DNA of 64,000 bases from Pseudomonadota bacterium. Lineage in GTDB: Bacteria > Pseudomonadota > Alphaproteobacteria > Acetobacterales > Acetobacteraceae. The first letter of the stretch is position 1, and every line of letters begins with the position of its first letter. Below, in pieces: positions 36,414 through 45,814 of the stretch. Under the pieces are notes generated by a model that made no database searches, was not told the origin of the DNA, and worked only from the letters and a program-made list of their open reading frames with translations. The DNA is taken from assembly GCA_021845985.1 (NCBI GenBank), contig JAJZES010000005.1, positions 124,001-188,000 on the forward strand, given 5' to 3'. The translations under genes and the position numbers were made by a program.

Positions 36414-36680
36414 CGCAGCCTGTCCGCCTCCCGGTCCACCAGCCAGCCTGTCCGGGCGGCCATCGTCTGTCCAGGGTTTTCCGACATGTCTTCCCTATCA
36501 CGCGGTGCCTGTGGGCATCTGGGCAGCGTCGAAGTGGAGCGCCGCGCAGCGCCGGCGTGGCCGATCGATCGACCGGCCTGCCCGGCCTCGAACAACGCGC
36601 GCGCTGTCAGCCAACCCGGCTGCAACAGATTCGGCAACGCTGGCGGTGCCATCACAACATTGCGACGGCGTGTCGGCCGG
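36414..36680. other. Non-coding or decayed stretch between the ClC and sugar-ABC genes
   Basis: About 270 bases (500 if the short ORF above is not real) without a convincing gene. The frames present are short, Arg/Ala-rich and look like shadows. The GC content is similar to that of the genes. I see no hairpin or repeat of note. Confidence 0.5.
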
Positions 36681-39170
36681 TCATCGCCGCGCCGCAACGC
36701 CACGGAACGAGTACGCGGCAACCGCAATCAGGGTGAGCGTCCCGGTCCAGACATATTGCAGATAGGTCGAGACATGCAGGTAGTTGAGCGCGTTCTGCAT
36801 GACCCCGACCAGCACCGCGCCGGCAAGCGTGCCGAGCGCGGTGCCGCTGCCGCCGAACACGCTGGCACCGCCCACGGCGACCGCGGTAATCGAACTCAGC
36901 GTGAAATCGGCGCCGGCCTGCGGATCGCCGCTGCCGATCCGGGCCGCCACCAGCAGGCCGGCGAGCACGCCGCACAGGCTGCAGAACATGTAGGCTGCGG
37001 CGCGCACCCGGCGGATCGGGATGCCCACGACATAGGCGGCCTCGGGGCTCGATCCGACGGCATACAGCCGCGCTCCGGCGCGGCCGCGCAACAGCAGCAC
37101 CTCGGCCGCCAGATAGATCGCCACGACGACCAGCGCGGCGATCGGCACCGGGCCAAGCTGCGCCGTCATCGCATCGAGGAATCCGGCGTCGATCATGCCG
37201 CCGGGACTCGGCCGAACCGTCAGCGCGAGGCCGGTGACGACGGAATAGCTCGCCAGAGTGGCGATCAAATCGGGGATGCCCAGGCGCAGGATCAGCAGCA
37301 CGTTCAGCCCGCCCAACGCCAGCCCGGCGGCGAGGCAGACCAGCACGCCGCCGAGGTTGGACAGCACGCCGTTGCCGACCAGCACGAACGACCCGATCGC
37401 CGTCACCAGACTGATCAATGGCCCGACCGACAGGTCGATGCCGCCGAGCAGGATGGTGGCGAGTTGCCCCAACGCGACCAGCGCCAGCGGTGACACCTGC
37501 ATCGCCACATCGCCGAGATTGCGCCATGTCAGGAAGAACTGCGCCCGGCTGCCGGTGAGCGCGGCTATCGCCACGATCAGCGCCGCCAGCAGCGCGGCAC
37601 TTGCGTAGCGGCGACGGAGCGGCCGAACCGTCTGCCGCCTGACCGAACCCATCGTCTGCTGCTGTCGTGCGCCGACGGCACTGCCGACGATCCGCTCCTC
37701 GGTCGCTTCTGCGCCGGGCACCATGTCCACGATGCGCCCCTGCGCGAACACGGCGATGCGGTCGCACAGCCCGATCAGTTCCAACAGGTCGGAGGACACC
37801 AGCAGCACCGCCGCGCCGGCCTTGGCCAGCGCGCGGACGCGGCGGTAGATGTCCAGCCTGGTGGCGACATCGACGCCCTGCGTAGGTTCCTCCAGCACGA
37901 AGACGCGCGGCTGGCCGAGGGTCCAGCGGCCGAGCACCACTTTCTGCTGATTGCCGCCCGACAGCAGGCCGACCGGCTGCGCGTCGGAGGGCGTGCGTAC
38001 GGCGAAATCCGCAATCACCTGCTGCGCCGCTGCCGCCTCCCGCGGTCGCGACACGAGGCCCCAGGGTGCCCAGTGGCGCAGATGCGGCATGGCGACGTTC
38101 GGCCGGATGGCGTGCGGCAGGAACAACCCCTCGCGCCGCCGGTCGCCGGGCACATAGATCAGCCCGGCGTCGATCGCCCGCCGTGGCGAGGTCAGCCGGA
38201 CCGGCCGGCCGCCGATCCTGATCGCACCGGCAACCGGCGTCAGGCCGAACAGCGCGCGCGCCAGTTCGCTCTGGCCGTTGCCCTGAATGCCGCCCAGACC
38301 GACGATCTCGCCGGCCGCCACCGACAGGTTGATGCCGGCGAAGCGGCCGGGACTGGCGAGCCCGGCGATTTGCAGCAAGACGGGGCCGAGCTGTGACGCC
38401 CGCGCCGGGTAGGCGACCGACACCGGGCGGCCGACCATCATTGACACCAGACGCTCTTCATCCGCCCCGGCTGCGGCGACGGTGCCGACCACCTCGCCAT
38501 CCTTCATGACGGTGATGCGGTCCGCCACGGCCAGCACCTCCGGCAGCCGGTGGGAGATGAAGATGACCCCGGTGCCGGCGTCGCGCAGATCAGCCAGGAT
38601 CGCCATCAGCCGCGCGGTTTCCGCGCCATCCAGCGCCGACGTCGGCTCGTCGAGGATCAGCACCGGCGGGTCGGTCGTCAGGGCGCGCGCGATCTCGACC
38701 AGTTGGCGCTCGCCGAGCGCCAGATCGCCGACGCGCGCGCGCAACGCGATGCCCACGCCGAGCCGGTCGAGCAGCCGACGTGATGCAAGCTCCATCGCCG
38801 CACGATCGACCAGCACGGCGGTTCCGGGTTCACGGCCGAGAAAAATGTTCTGGGCGACGTCCAGGTCCGGCACCAGCCGCGTATCCTGATTGACCATGGC
38901 GATGCCGAGACGCTGCGCGGCGGAGGGTTCGGACAGGCGCACCACCACCCCGCGCACCATGATCTCGCCGCGATCCGGCTGATGCACGCCGGCCAGCACG
39001 CGCATCAGGGTCGATTTGCCGGCGCCGTTCTCGCCGACCAGCGCGTGAATCTCGCCTGGTCGGCAGTCGAACGAGACGCCGCTGAGCGCGCGCACCGCCC
39101 CGAACCGCTTCTCGATCCCCGAGAGCGCGAGCGCAAGCGGTGCGCCCGGCGCATCGGCGGCGTCGCCCAC
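36681..39170 (-). CDS. CUT2 sugar ABC transporter: ATPase and permease fused in one chain
   Basis: One frame of 829 residues. Residues 1-500 are an RbsA/MglA-type double ATPase: first half with Walker A GENGAGKST, signature LALGERQLVEIARAL and LILDEPTSALD; second half with the degenerate GGIQGNGQSELARAL, SGGNQQKVVLGRW and FVLEEPTQGVD. From about 510 an RbsC-type permease follows: ILLGGIDLSVGPLISL, YAVGSSPEAAYVVGIP and GGASVFGGSGTALGT. No stop separates them; an internal ATG at 37652 has no ribosome binding site. Starts at GTG 39170, two bases after the binding-protein stop. With the separate permease at 40288-41307 the importer would have two unlike permease subunits. Confidence 0.88.
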   Translation of the reverse strand: MGDAADAPGAPLALALSGIEKRFGAVRALSGVSFDCRPGEIHALVGENGAGKSTLMRVLAGVHQPDRGEIMVRGVVVRLSEPSAAQRLGIAMVNQDTRLVPDLDVAQNIFLGREPGTAVLVDRAAMELASRRLLDRLGVGIALRARVGDLALGERQLVEIARALTTDPPVLILDEPTSALDGAETARLMAILADLRDAGTGVIFISHRLPEVLAVADRITVMKDGEVVGTVAAAGADEERLVSMMVGRPVSVAYPARASQLGPVLLQIAGLASPGRFAGINLSVAAGEIVGLGGIQGNGQSELARALFGLTPVAGAIRIGGRPVRLTSPRRAIDAGLIYVPGDRRREGLFLPHAIRPNVAMPHLRHWAPWGLVSRPREAAAAQQVIADFAVRTPSDAQPVGLLSGGNQQKVVLGRWTLGQPRVFVLEEPTQGVDVATRLDIYRRVRALAKAGAAVLLVSSDLLELIGLCDRIAVFAQGRIVDMVPGAEATEERIVGSAVGARQQQTMGSVRRQTVRPLRRRYASAALLAALIVAIAALTGSRAQFFLTWRNLGDVAMQVSPLALVALGQLATILLGGIDLSVGPLISLVTAIGSFVLVGNGVLSNLGGVLVCLAAGLALGGLNVLLILRLGIPDLIATLASYSVVTGLALTVRPSPGGMIDAGFLDAMTAQLGPVPIAALVVVAIYLAAEVLLLRGRAGARLYAVGSSPEAAYVVGIPIRRVRAAAYMFCSLCGVLAGLLVAARIGSGDPQAGADFTLSSITAVAVGGASVFGGSGTALGTLAGAVLVGVMQNALNYLHVSTYLQYVWTGTLTLIAVAAYSFRGVAARR

Positions 39171-39172
39171 GG

Positions 39173-40270
39173 TCAGCGGAACAGCTTCGCCAGCTCGGCG
39201 TCGCTCAGCGTCGTGTCCACATAGACGCCGTCGGGCAGGTTCGATTTGATATAGGTCGTGGAATTGGCGTCGGTGATCAACTGCGGCACGATGGTCTGTT
39301 GCTTCGGCACATCCTTGCCGGCCAGCAGATCGAGCGCCGTGCGCAGTGCGATCACGCTCTCCCAGGTCGGCTCGGACACCAGACCGATCTTGAAGTCCGG
39401 CTGGCTCGCCTGCTGTTTTGCGTGCAGCTTCAGGATGCCGTTGTAGTCGTCGCCGGTCACCGGCACGAGCTTGCGCCCGGCGGCCAGCATCGCCTCCACC
39501 GCGCCGGCGGAATCCATGCCGCCGTCGGCCCACACGCCGTCGATGTTCGGGTATGCGGTCAGCCAGTCGGCCATGATGATCTTCGCCTTGTCCTCCTGCC
39601 ACGACGCCGGCGCGAAGGCGAGCACCTTGATGCCGCTGCCGAGCGTCTCCTGCGTGCCGGCCCAGCAGGCGGCGGTGTAGGAATTGCCCGGCAGTCCGCC
39701 GAGGGCGACGATGTTGCCCTTGCCGTTCAGCGCATCACGCAGATACGTGCCGAGCATACGGCCCTTCTTGGTCGGGTCCGTGCCGACATAGGCGCACCAA
39801 TCCTCGCCCTCCACCGGCAGGTTGAACGGCACCGTGGCGATGCCCTCGCGCGTCGCCCGGCGCAGCGCCGGCACCACCGCGGTCGCGGAATTGGCGATGC
39901 ACAGGATCGCGTCCACCTGCTGCGTCACCAGATCGCCGATGTCGTTCACCTGCTTGGTGATGCTGCCCTGGCCATCGACCACGATCAGGTCGGCGATGTC
40001 GGGACGATTGGCCGCCTCCTGCCGCAGCGACGCCAGACACTCGGTGCGCCAGGTGTTGCCGGAGAAGCCGTTGCTGAAGCCGATGCGCAGCTTGCCGGAT
40101 TTCTTGAAGCGTTGACCCGAGGTCATCTGCGGTGACGCCGCGATGGTCGCATTGGCGATGACGTTGGCGTCGGCGCGGGCACTGCGCAACGGCAGCGCGG
40201 CGGCGGCGGTCGCGGCGAGGCCAAGACCGAGCATGGCGCGGCGCGGCAGCATGGAGTCATGTGTGGACAC
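39173..40270 (-). CDS. Sugar ABC transporter substrate-binding protein (CUT2, Peripla_BP_4)
   Basis: A 365-residue periplasmic binding protein. The leader MLPRRAMLGLGLAATAAAALPLRSARA looks like a Sec or Tat signal (paired Arg). The mature part follows the ribose-binding fold: KLRIGFSNGFSGNTWRTE, VDGQGSITKQVNDIGDLV, AILCIANSATAVVPALRRA and GGMDSAGAVEAMLAAG. GTG 40270 has GGAGG nine bases upstream; an ATG at 40291 overlapping the permease stop and ATGs further in are alternatives. Operon order permease, binding protein, ATPase-permease fusion. The ligand cannot be told. Confidence 0.9.
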   Translation of the reverse strand: MSTHDSMLPRRAMLGLGLAATAAAALPLRSARADANVIANATIAASPQMTSGQRFKKSGKLRIGFSNGFSGNTWRTECLASLRQEAANRPDIADLIVVDGQGSITKQVNDIGDLVTQQVDAILCIANSATAVVPALRRATREGIATVPFNLPVEGEDWCAYVGTDPTKKGRMLGTYLRDALNGKGNIVALGGLPGNSYTAACWAGTQETLGSGIKVLAFAPASWQEDKAKIIMADWLTAYPNIDGVWADGGMDSAGAVEAMLAAGRKLVPVTGDDYNGILKLHAKQQASQPDFKIGLVSEPTWESVIALRTALDLLAGKDVPKQQTIVPQLITDANSTTYIKSNLPDGVYVDTTLSDAELAKLFR

Positions 40271-40287
40271 TTTATGTTTCCTCCGGG

Positions 40288-41307
40288 TCATGGTTGCAGG
40301 CTGCTGCTGGCGCCGCCGGGCGACAGCCACGAATAGATCAGCACGCTGGCGGCGATGATGGCGCCCTGGGCGATGTATTGCGCGCCGGTGGCGAGATGCG
40401 CGATGGTGGTGAAGCTGTTGGCCTCGGTGATGAACAGCGCCCCGCCGACGGTGCCGAGCACGCCGCCGACGCCGCCGCTCAGCGCCGTGCCGCCGACGAC
40501 GGCGGCGGCGATCGACGTCAGCAGGAACTCCTCGCCGATGCCGAGCGACGGGTTGCCGATATACGAGGTGAGCAACAGTCCGCCGAGCGCCGCCAGCAGG
40601 CTCGACAGCACGTAGGATGTCACCAGTACCGCGCGCACCGGCACCCCCATGAGGTGCGCCGCCACGGGATTGGCGCCGGTGGCATACAGCCAGCGGCCGA
40701 ACAGGCTGCGCCGAAGAGCGACGGCGAGCACGAAAGCAGTGGCGAGCCAGCACAGCGTGCTGGCCGGCACGCCCAGCAGATGGCCCTGACCCAGCACGGC
40801 GAAGCCGGGCGATGCGCCGCCGTTCGGCGCCCCGCCGGTGTAGAACAGCGCGGCGCCAAACAGGATGGCATTCATGCCAAGCGTCGCGATCAGCGGCGTG
40901 ACCCGCAGCAACGCGACGACGAGTCCGTTGATTGACCCGACCGCCACGGCGGCGAGCAGGCTGACACCCACGGCAACGGCGATCCGCGAATCCTGTCCCA
41001 CCATCAGGCTGGTGGCGAGGATGTTGGTCAGCGTGACGACGCCGCCGACCGACAGATCAATGCCGCCCACCAGCAGGGCGACGGTCTGGCCGAGCGACAC
41101 GACGCCGAGGAAAGCCGCGACCTGCACGACGTTGCGCACCTGCCCCAGGGTCAGGAACGACGGCGTCACCAGCCCCGCCAGCAGCCACAACAGCAGCACC
41201 GCCATCCACACCGGCAGGTGGGCGATCAGCCGGCGCCGGAGCCCTGCCCTGTGCCGCTCACGGACGGACGATTCTCGACCTGCGGTGACCATGGCGGTGA
41301 TCTTCAC
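40288..41307 (-). CDS. Sugar ABC transporter permease (CUT2)
   Basis: A 339-residue inner-membrane protein with the CUT2 signatures LVGGIDLSVGGVVTLTN, LYATGANPVAAHLMGVP and GGTALSGGVGGVLGT. It is the first gene of a three-gene operon; it partners the fused ATPase-permease downstream. Start by GTG 41307 or ATG 41292, neither with a strong ribosome binding site. The 218 bases upstream include a patch much richer in A+T (41325-41350, ATATAAATC) that is probably the promoter. Confidence 0.92.
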   Translation of the reverse strand: MKITAMVTAGRESSVRERHRAGLRRRLIAHLPVWMAVLLLWLLAGLVTPSFLTLGQVRNVVQVAAFLGVVSLGQTVALLVGGIDLSVGGVVTLTNILATSLMVGQDSRIAVAVGVSLLAAVAVGSINGLVVALLRVTPLIATLGMNAILFGAALFYTGGAPNGGASPGFAVLGQGHLLGVPASTLCWLATAFVLAVALRRSLFGRWLYATGANPVAAHLMGVPVRAVLVTSYVLSSLLAALGGLLLTSYIGNPSLGIGEEFLLTSIAAAVVGGTALSGGVGGVLGTVGGALFITEANSFTTIAHLATGAQYIAQGAIIAASVLIYSWLSPGGASSSLQP

Positions 41308-41525
41308 GCCCCGCGTTTCTTCCCTTTATGACGGCAAGTTCATCATATAAATCCCCCCCGGTCAATCTGCTGCACCGTCTCCCGAGCGGTTTGCGGCGCG
41401 CCGATCACGCGGCGTCTCCGTCGCGCTTCAGCGCGGTTTTGCTGCAATTTTGATGGGAGGCGGCGGCGGCGGCGGCGATCATCGACCGATGCGCGGTGGC
41501 GCCGTCGCTGCCCTTTGCGGGACAA

Positions 41526-42455
41526 TCATCGGATGGTCACGTCGCGGTGGCGTGCAGCGGGGATGAAGCGGGCCTGAACGGTGGCGGAGTCGCCCGGCGC
41601 CAGCACGAACAGACCCGGCTGCCCGGCCAGGTTGTGCGCATCGACGGGATGCGAAACCGGCTCGAAGCAGAAGAAGTCCGCCTCGCTGCCGGGGGAATAG
41701 ACGATGTAGGCGGACAATGCCGAGGCGACGGCGGCCTCCGCCCGCGTGTCGATGGCGAGGGCAAGTCCGCGATCCGGCCAAGCGATCTCGGCGCCGCCAT
41801 CCCAGCGGACGAAGCCGTTGTTGATCCAGCCATCGGGCAGACGACGCGGCGCGGTGAAATCCCACTCCGGGCGCTGCGCCACCGGCACGCATCGTTCGGG
41901 CAGATGCCGCGCATCCTCCAGCCACACCGCCTGCGCCGGCGCGCGCAGGGTGGTTGCGGCGGACCGCACCAGCCAGGGATGAAACCCGAGCCCGTAGGGC
42001 AGGCGCCCGGCGCCGCGGTGGCGGACGGTCAGCCGCATGGCCAGGGCGCCTTGATCGAGCCGGTAGCACAGCTCGGCGCTGTAGCGGAACGGTCCCGGGC
42101 CATCGCTGTGCAGCCGCAGCGTGGCGGCGTCGGCGGCATGATCAGCGAGCTGCCACGGCGACAGAAATCCGTTGCCGTGCAGCGGGCACACTTCGCCGGG
42201 CCAGTTCGCCGCCAGCGGGTGCAACCTCCCGGCGAAGCGAAAGCCGCCTGACGAGATGCGGTTCGACCACGGCAGGAGTGGGTTGCAGGCCAGCGCGAAG
42301 GGGTCGGCAGTCGCCGCCGGGGCGCGGCGGAACAATCGCCGGCGGGTGCCGCTGACCAGCAGGTCGTAAGCCGCCAGGCCGCCGCCGAGATCCGGCCGCA
42401 CCACCACCTCGGCGATGCCGTCGGTGAGCGTCAGCGGCGGCCCGGCCGCGGTCAT
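41526..42455 (-). CDS. Aldose 1-epimerase (mutarotase) family protein
   Basis: A 309-residue enzyme of the galactose mutarotase fold, which interconverts alpha and beta forms of free sugars. LHGNGFLSPW and YGLGFHPWLV carry the two active-site His, and FFCFEPVSHPVDAHN the general-base Glu. It overlaps the stop of the GntR regulator gene by 4 bases, so it is the last gene of the second sugar operon. A mutarotase would supply the anomer used by the SDR sugar dehydrogenase encoded in the same cluster. Confidence 0.88.
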   Translation of the reverse strand: MTAAGPPLTLTDGIAEVVVRPDLGGGLAAYDLLVSGTRRRLFRRAPAATADPFALACNPLLPWSNRISSGGFRFAGRLHPLAANWPGEVCPLHGNGFLSPWQLADHAADAATLRLHSDGPGPFRYSAELCYRLDQGALAMRLTVRHRGAGRLPYGLGFHPWLVRSAATTLRAPAQAVWLEDARHLPERCVPVAQRPEWDFTAPRRLPDGWINNGFVRWDGGAEIAWPDRGLALAIDTRAEAAVASALSAYIVYSPGSEADFFCFEPVSHPVDAHNLAGQPGLFVLAPGDSATVQARFIPAARHRDVTIR

Positions 42456-43213
42456 GTCAGTTTCCGGTAGTCCTCTTCCGCCACGTCGAGCAGGCGGTTG
42501 CAGGCGGCGCGGGCGCCGGCGGTATCGTGGCGGCGGATGCACTCCAGTACGTCCTTGTGCACCGAGAGCGTGCGCGCCTGGTTCTGCATCAGCCGCGTGG
42601 TCAGCAGGAAGGAGGCGCGCAACGCCGCCTCGATGGTCCCGATCAGCCCGGTCAGCACGATGTTGCGGCTGGCCGCCACGACGGCGCGATGAAAGGCGAG
42701 GTCGGCCTCGCAGCAGCCGATCAGATCGTGCGGAATGGTGCCTTCCATGCCGTGATAGGCGGTCTCGATCGCCAGCAGTTGCGCCGCGGTGCAGCGGCGG
42801 GCGGCGAATTCGGCCGCCGCCGGCTCGATCACCCGTCGCGCCTCGATCAGGCTGGCAATCAATTCCCTGTCGCGGGTCAGGTCGGGATGCCAGCCGAGCA
42901 CCACCGGATCGAGCAGCCGCCAATGCTCGCGTTCGCGCACCCGCACGCCGATGCGCGGGCGCGCTTCGAGCAGTCCTTTCGCCGCCAGCACCTTGACCGC
43001 TTCGCGCAGCGAGGTGCGGCTGACACCAAGGGCCGGGGCCAGATCCTCCTCGCGCGGCAGCGTCTCGCCCGGCGCGTAGCGGCCGCCGAGCACCCAGCCG
43101 GCGATGGTGCGCACCACCGCATCGTGGACGCGCCCGCCGGTGCTGCCGCCGGTGTCCGATTGCGGCGCCAGCGCCGCGAGATCGTCGTCCGCAAGGTCCA
43201 TGTCGTCAGCCAT
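42452..43213 (-). CDS. GntR-family (FadR/FCD) transcriptional regulator
   Basis: A 253-residue repressor-type regulator. An N-terminal winged helix (about 28-95) shows LPREEDLAPALGVSRTSLREAVKVLAAKGLLEARPRIG. The all-helical FCD ligand domain has Asp/His metal residues (EADLAFHRAVVAASRN). FCD regulators bind sugar acids; DgoR of E. coli, which controls the galactonate genes, is in the same class. Sitting within the operon for sugar import and a galactonate-dehydratase-like gene, it most likely represses this cluster and responds to an aldonate. Overlaps permease by 8 bases and the epimerase gene by 4. Confidence 0.92.
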   Translation of the reverse strand: MADDMDLADDDLAALAPQSDTGGSTGGRVHDAVVRTIAGWVLGGRYAPGETLPREEDLAPALGVSRTSLREAVKVLAAKGLLEARPRIGVRVREREHWRLLDPVVLGWHPDLTRDRELIASLIEARRVIEPAAAEFAARRCTAAQLLAIETAYHGMEGTIPHDLIGCCEADLAFHRAVVAASRNIVLTGLIGTIEAALRASFLLTTRLMQNQARTLSVHKDVLECIRRHDTAGARAACNRLLDVAEEDYRKLT

Positions 43214-44237
43214 AGCGCCGCGCCTGCTGCTCGGCCACCAGCACCGCGGCGATCAGCAATCCGCCGCGGGCCACCATCTGATAGAAGGTCGGCACGCTGG
43301 TCAGGATCATGCCGTTGTTCAGCACGCCGAGGATCAGCACACCGAGCAGGCCGCCGAAGATCGTTCCCTTGCCGCCGGTCAGCGCACAGCCGCCCAGCAC
43401 CGCCGCGGTGATCGCCTGCAGCTCCAGCCCGTCGCTGCCGGAAATCGGCTGGCCCGAGCCGGTGCGCGCCGCCAGCAGCATGCCGGCGAGACCGGCGGCG
43501 GCGCCGCTGAGGATATAGACGCCGATCTGATAGGCGCGCACGTTCAGCCCGGCGAGCCGCGCCACCACCGGGTTGCCGCCGATGGCATAGACGTTGCGCC
43601 CGACGATGCTGTAGCGCATCAGCACATGGAAGGCGACGACGACGAGGATCAGCACCTCGATGGTGATCTGCAGCCCGAACAGCCGGCCGGCGCCGATGAC
43701 GCGGAAGATCGGGTTGAAGATGCTGATCGACTGGCCGCCGGAGACGATGAATGCCACGCCGCGGAACGCCGCCATGGTGCCGAGCGTGGCGATCACCGCG
43801 TTGACGCCGCCGACGGTGATGATCAGGCTGTTGGCGAAGCCGGCGAGCGCGCCGACGGCGATGCCGAACAGGATGCCCAGCGTCGGCGATCCGGTCCACG
43901 CAACCCCGAGCGCGACGCAGACGGTGCTCAGCCCGACGACCGCGCCGACCGAGATGTCGAGACCGCCGGAGACGATAACAATGGTCTGCGCCGTCGCCAG
44001 CACGCCGAGGATGGCGATGCCCTGGCCGATGTTCTGGATATTGCGCGCCAGGAAGAAGATGTCGGGCCGCAGCCAGCCGAAAATGCCGACCAGCACGGCC
44101 AGCGCCAGCAGCAGACTGAGGTTGTGGGTGCCGACGAGCTGCACCAGCCGCAACAGCGGCGTGGCCGCGGCGGGGCGTGAAGCGTCGGCAATCGCCGCCG
44201 CCTCGGGTGCGGCGGCGGGCGTTGCCTCGCGGGTCAT
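43206..44237 (-). CDS. Sugar ABC transporter permease (CUT2, AraH/RbsC-like)
   Basis: A 343-residue permease with about ten spans and the CUT2 motifs IVSGGLDISVGAVVGLS, VYAIGGNPVVARLAGL and GGCALTGGKGTIFGG. Together with the ATPase (4-base overlap) and the AraF-like binding protein it forms a complete monosaccharide importer. Confidence 0.94.
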   Translation of the reverse strand: MTREATPAAAPEAAAIADASRPAAATPLLRLVQLVGTHNLSLLLALAVLVGIFGWLRPDIFFLARNIQNIGQGIAILGVLATAQTIVIVSGGLDISVGAVVGLSTVCVALGVAWTGSPTLGILFGIAVGALAGFANSLIITVGGVNAVIATLGTMAAFRGVAFIVSGGQSISIFNPIFRVIGAGRLFGLQITIEVLILVVVAFHVLMRYSIVGRNVYAIGGNPVVARLAGLNVRAYQIGVYILSGAAAGLAGMLLAARTGSGQPISGSDGLELQAITAAVLGGCALTGGKGTIFGGLLGVLILGVLNNGMILTSVPTFYQMVARGGLLIAAVLVAEQQARRYG

Positions 44238-45814
44238 GCGTGCTCCTGCATCACGCCCGGCGCCGGGCGGTCATTGGTCATGGCGAGGTCGAGGATGCGC
44301 TGCTCGTTCGCCACGGCGCGATCGAGATCGGCGACCAGACGGCCGCCCGCCATCACCAGGATGCGGTCGCACAGTCCGAGCAGTTCCGGCATTTCGGAGG
44401 ACACCAGCAGCACCGCCATGCCTTGCCCGGCAAGGCCGGCGATCAGCCGGTAGATCTCCGCCTTCGCCCCCACATCGATGCCGCGCGTCGGCTCATCGAG
44501 GATCAGCAGCCGCGGCGTGCGCGCCAGCCAGCGGCCGAGCACCACTTTCTGCTGATTGCCGCCCGACAGCCGGGAGACGAGTTGGGCGATACCGGGCGTG
44601 CGAATGTGCAGTTGGCGGATCAGTGTCTCCGCCACCCGGCGCGCCGCACCCCGGCGCAGCAGGCCGAAGCGCCCAATCAAATGCGGCACCGCCAGCACGA
44701 TGTTGTCCTGCACGCTGGCGAGCAACAGCAGCGCCTGACCCTTGCGGTCTTCCGGGGCGAATCCCATCCCGGCGGCGATGGCATCGGCCGGGCTGCGCAG
44801 CGTGATCTTACTGCCGGCGATGCTGACGCTGCCGGCGAGCAGCCGGTCGGCGCCGAATACCGCGCGGGCGACCTCGGTGCGGCCGGCGCCGACCAGACCG
44901 CCCAGCCCGACGACCTCACCGGCGCGAACATCAAAGCTGACATCGCGCAGCCTCGCTGTCGTCAGGCCACGGGCGGCGAGCAGCACGGCGCCCGGCGCGC
45001 CGCGCGCGCCGGCAAACAGGTTGGCGATCGGCCGGCCGACCATCAGCTGCAGCACGCTGGCGTCGTCGATGTCGGCGGCCGGCTGCTGCGTCACCAGATG
45101 GCCGTCGCGCAGCACCGCGATGCTGTCGGCGAGCGCGCGCACCTCGTGCATGCGGTGCGAGATGTAGATGATGCCGACCCCCGCCGCGCAGAGCTGCCGC
45201 ACCACAGCGAACAGCCGCCGGGCCTCCTCCTCGGTCAGCGATGAGGTCGGTTCGTCGAGCGAGAGGATGCGCACGCCGGACCGCAGCGCGCGCATGATTT
45301 CAATGAGCTGGCGGTGCGCCGCGCCGAGCGTTCCGGCCGGTGTCCAGGGCCGGATCTGGTGCTCCAGCCGGAAGCGCGCGAGCAGCGCCTGGGTGCGGCG
45401 CAGCAGATCGCGCCGGTTCAGAAACACCCCGCCGACGGCGCGCAGATCACCGAGGAACAGGTTCTCCGCCACCGACAGATCGGGCGCGATATCGGGTTCC
45501 TGATGGATCACCCGCACGCCCGCCGCGTGCGCCTGCGCCGGGGTACGGAAGTCGTGCGGCTGCCCGTCGATGACGATTTCGCCGTGGTCGGGCGGATGGG
45601 CGCCCTCCAGAATGCGCATCAGAGTCGATTTGCCGGCGCCGTTTTCCCCCACCAGCGCCAGGATCTCGCCGGCCCGCAGCGTCAGCGTAACCGCCGACAG
45701 CGCCTGCACGACGCCGAAGCGCTTCGATACGTTGCGCAGCGCCAGCAGCGGCGGCGCTTCCGCCGCCGCCGCCGCCGCCGTCCGCCGCGTCGTGGCGTCC
45801 GTGTGGCTGCTCAT
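44234..45814 (-). CDS. Sugar ABC transporter ATP-binding protein (AraG/RbsA-like)
   Basis: A 526-residue protein with two ATPase halves. First: Walker A GENGAGKST, LGAAHRQLIEIMRAL, ILSLDEPTSSL. Second: GGLVGAGRTEVARAV in place of Walker A, SGGNQQKVVLGRWLA and LILDEPTRGIDVGAK. This is the standard layout of CUT2 ATPases. The first 20 residues are Ala/Thr-rich and variable. Overlaps the binding-protein gene by 4 bases and the permease by 4. Confidence 0.95.
   Translation of the reverse strand: MSSHTDATTRRTAAAAAAEAPPLLALRNVSKRFGVVQALSAVTLTLRAGEILALVGENGAGKSTLMRILEGAHPPDHGEIVIDGQPHDFRTPAQAHAAGVRVIHQEPDIAPDLSVAENLFLGDLRAVGGVFLNRRDLLRRTQALLARFRLEHQIRPWTPAGTLGAAHRQLIEIMRALRSGVRILSLDEPTSSLTEEEARRLFAVVRQLCAAGVGIIYISHRMHEVRALADSIAVLRDGHLVTQQPAADIDDASVLQLMVGRPIANLFAGARGAPGAVLLAARGLTTARLRDVSFDVRAGEVVGLGGLVGAGRTEVARAVFGADRLLAGSVSIAGSKITLRSPADAIAAGMGFAPEDRKGQALLLLASVQDNIVLAVPHLIGRFGLLRRGAARRVAETLIRQLHIRTPGIAQLVSRLSGGNQQKVVLGRWLARTPRLLILDEPTRGIDVGAKAEIYRLIAGLAGQGMAVLLVSSEMPELLGLCDRILVMAGGRLVADLDRAVANEQRILDLAMTNDRPAPGVMQEHA

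Noticed and set aside
36326-36727. 133-codon minus-strand frame before the fused transporter gene
   Set aside because: It overlaps the end of the transporter gene, is Arg-rich and has no good start.
41343-41525. 60-codon minus-strand frame upstream of the second sugar operon
   Set aside because: Arg-rich, no ribosome binding site; lies in an evident promoter region.
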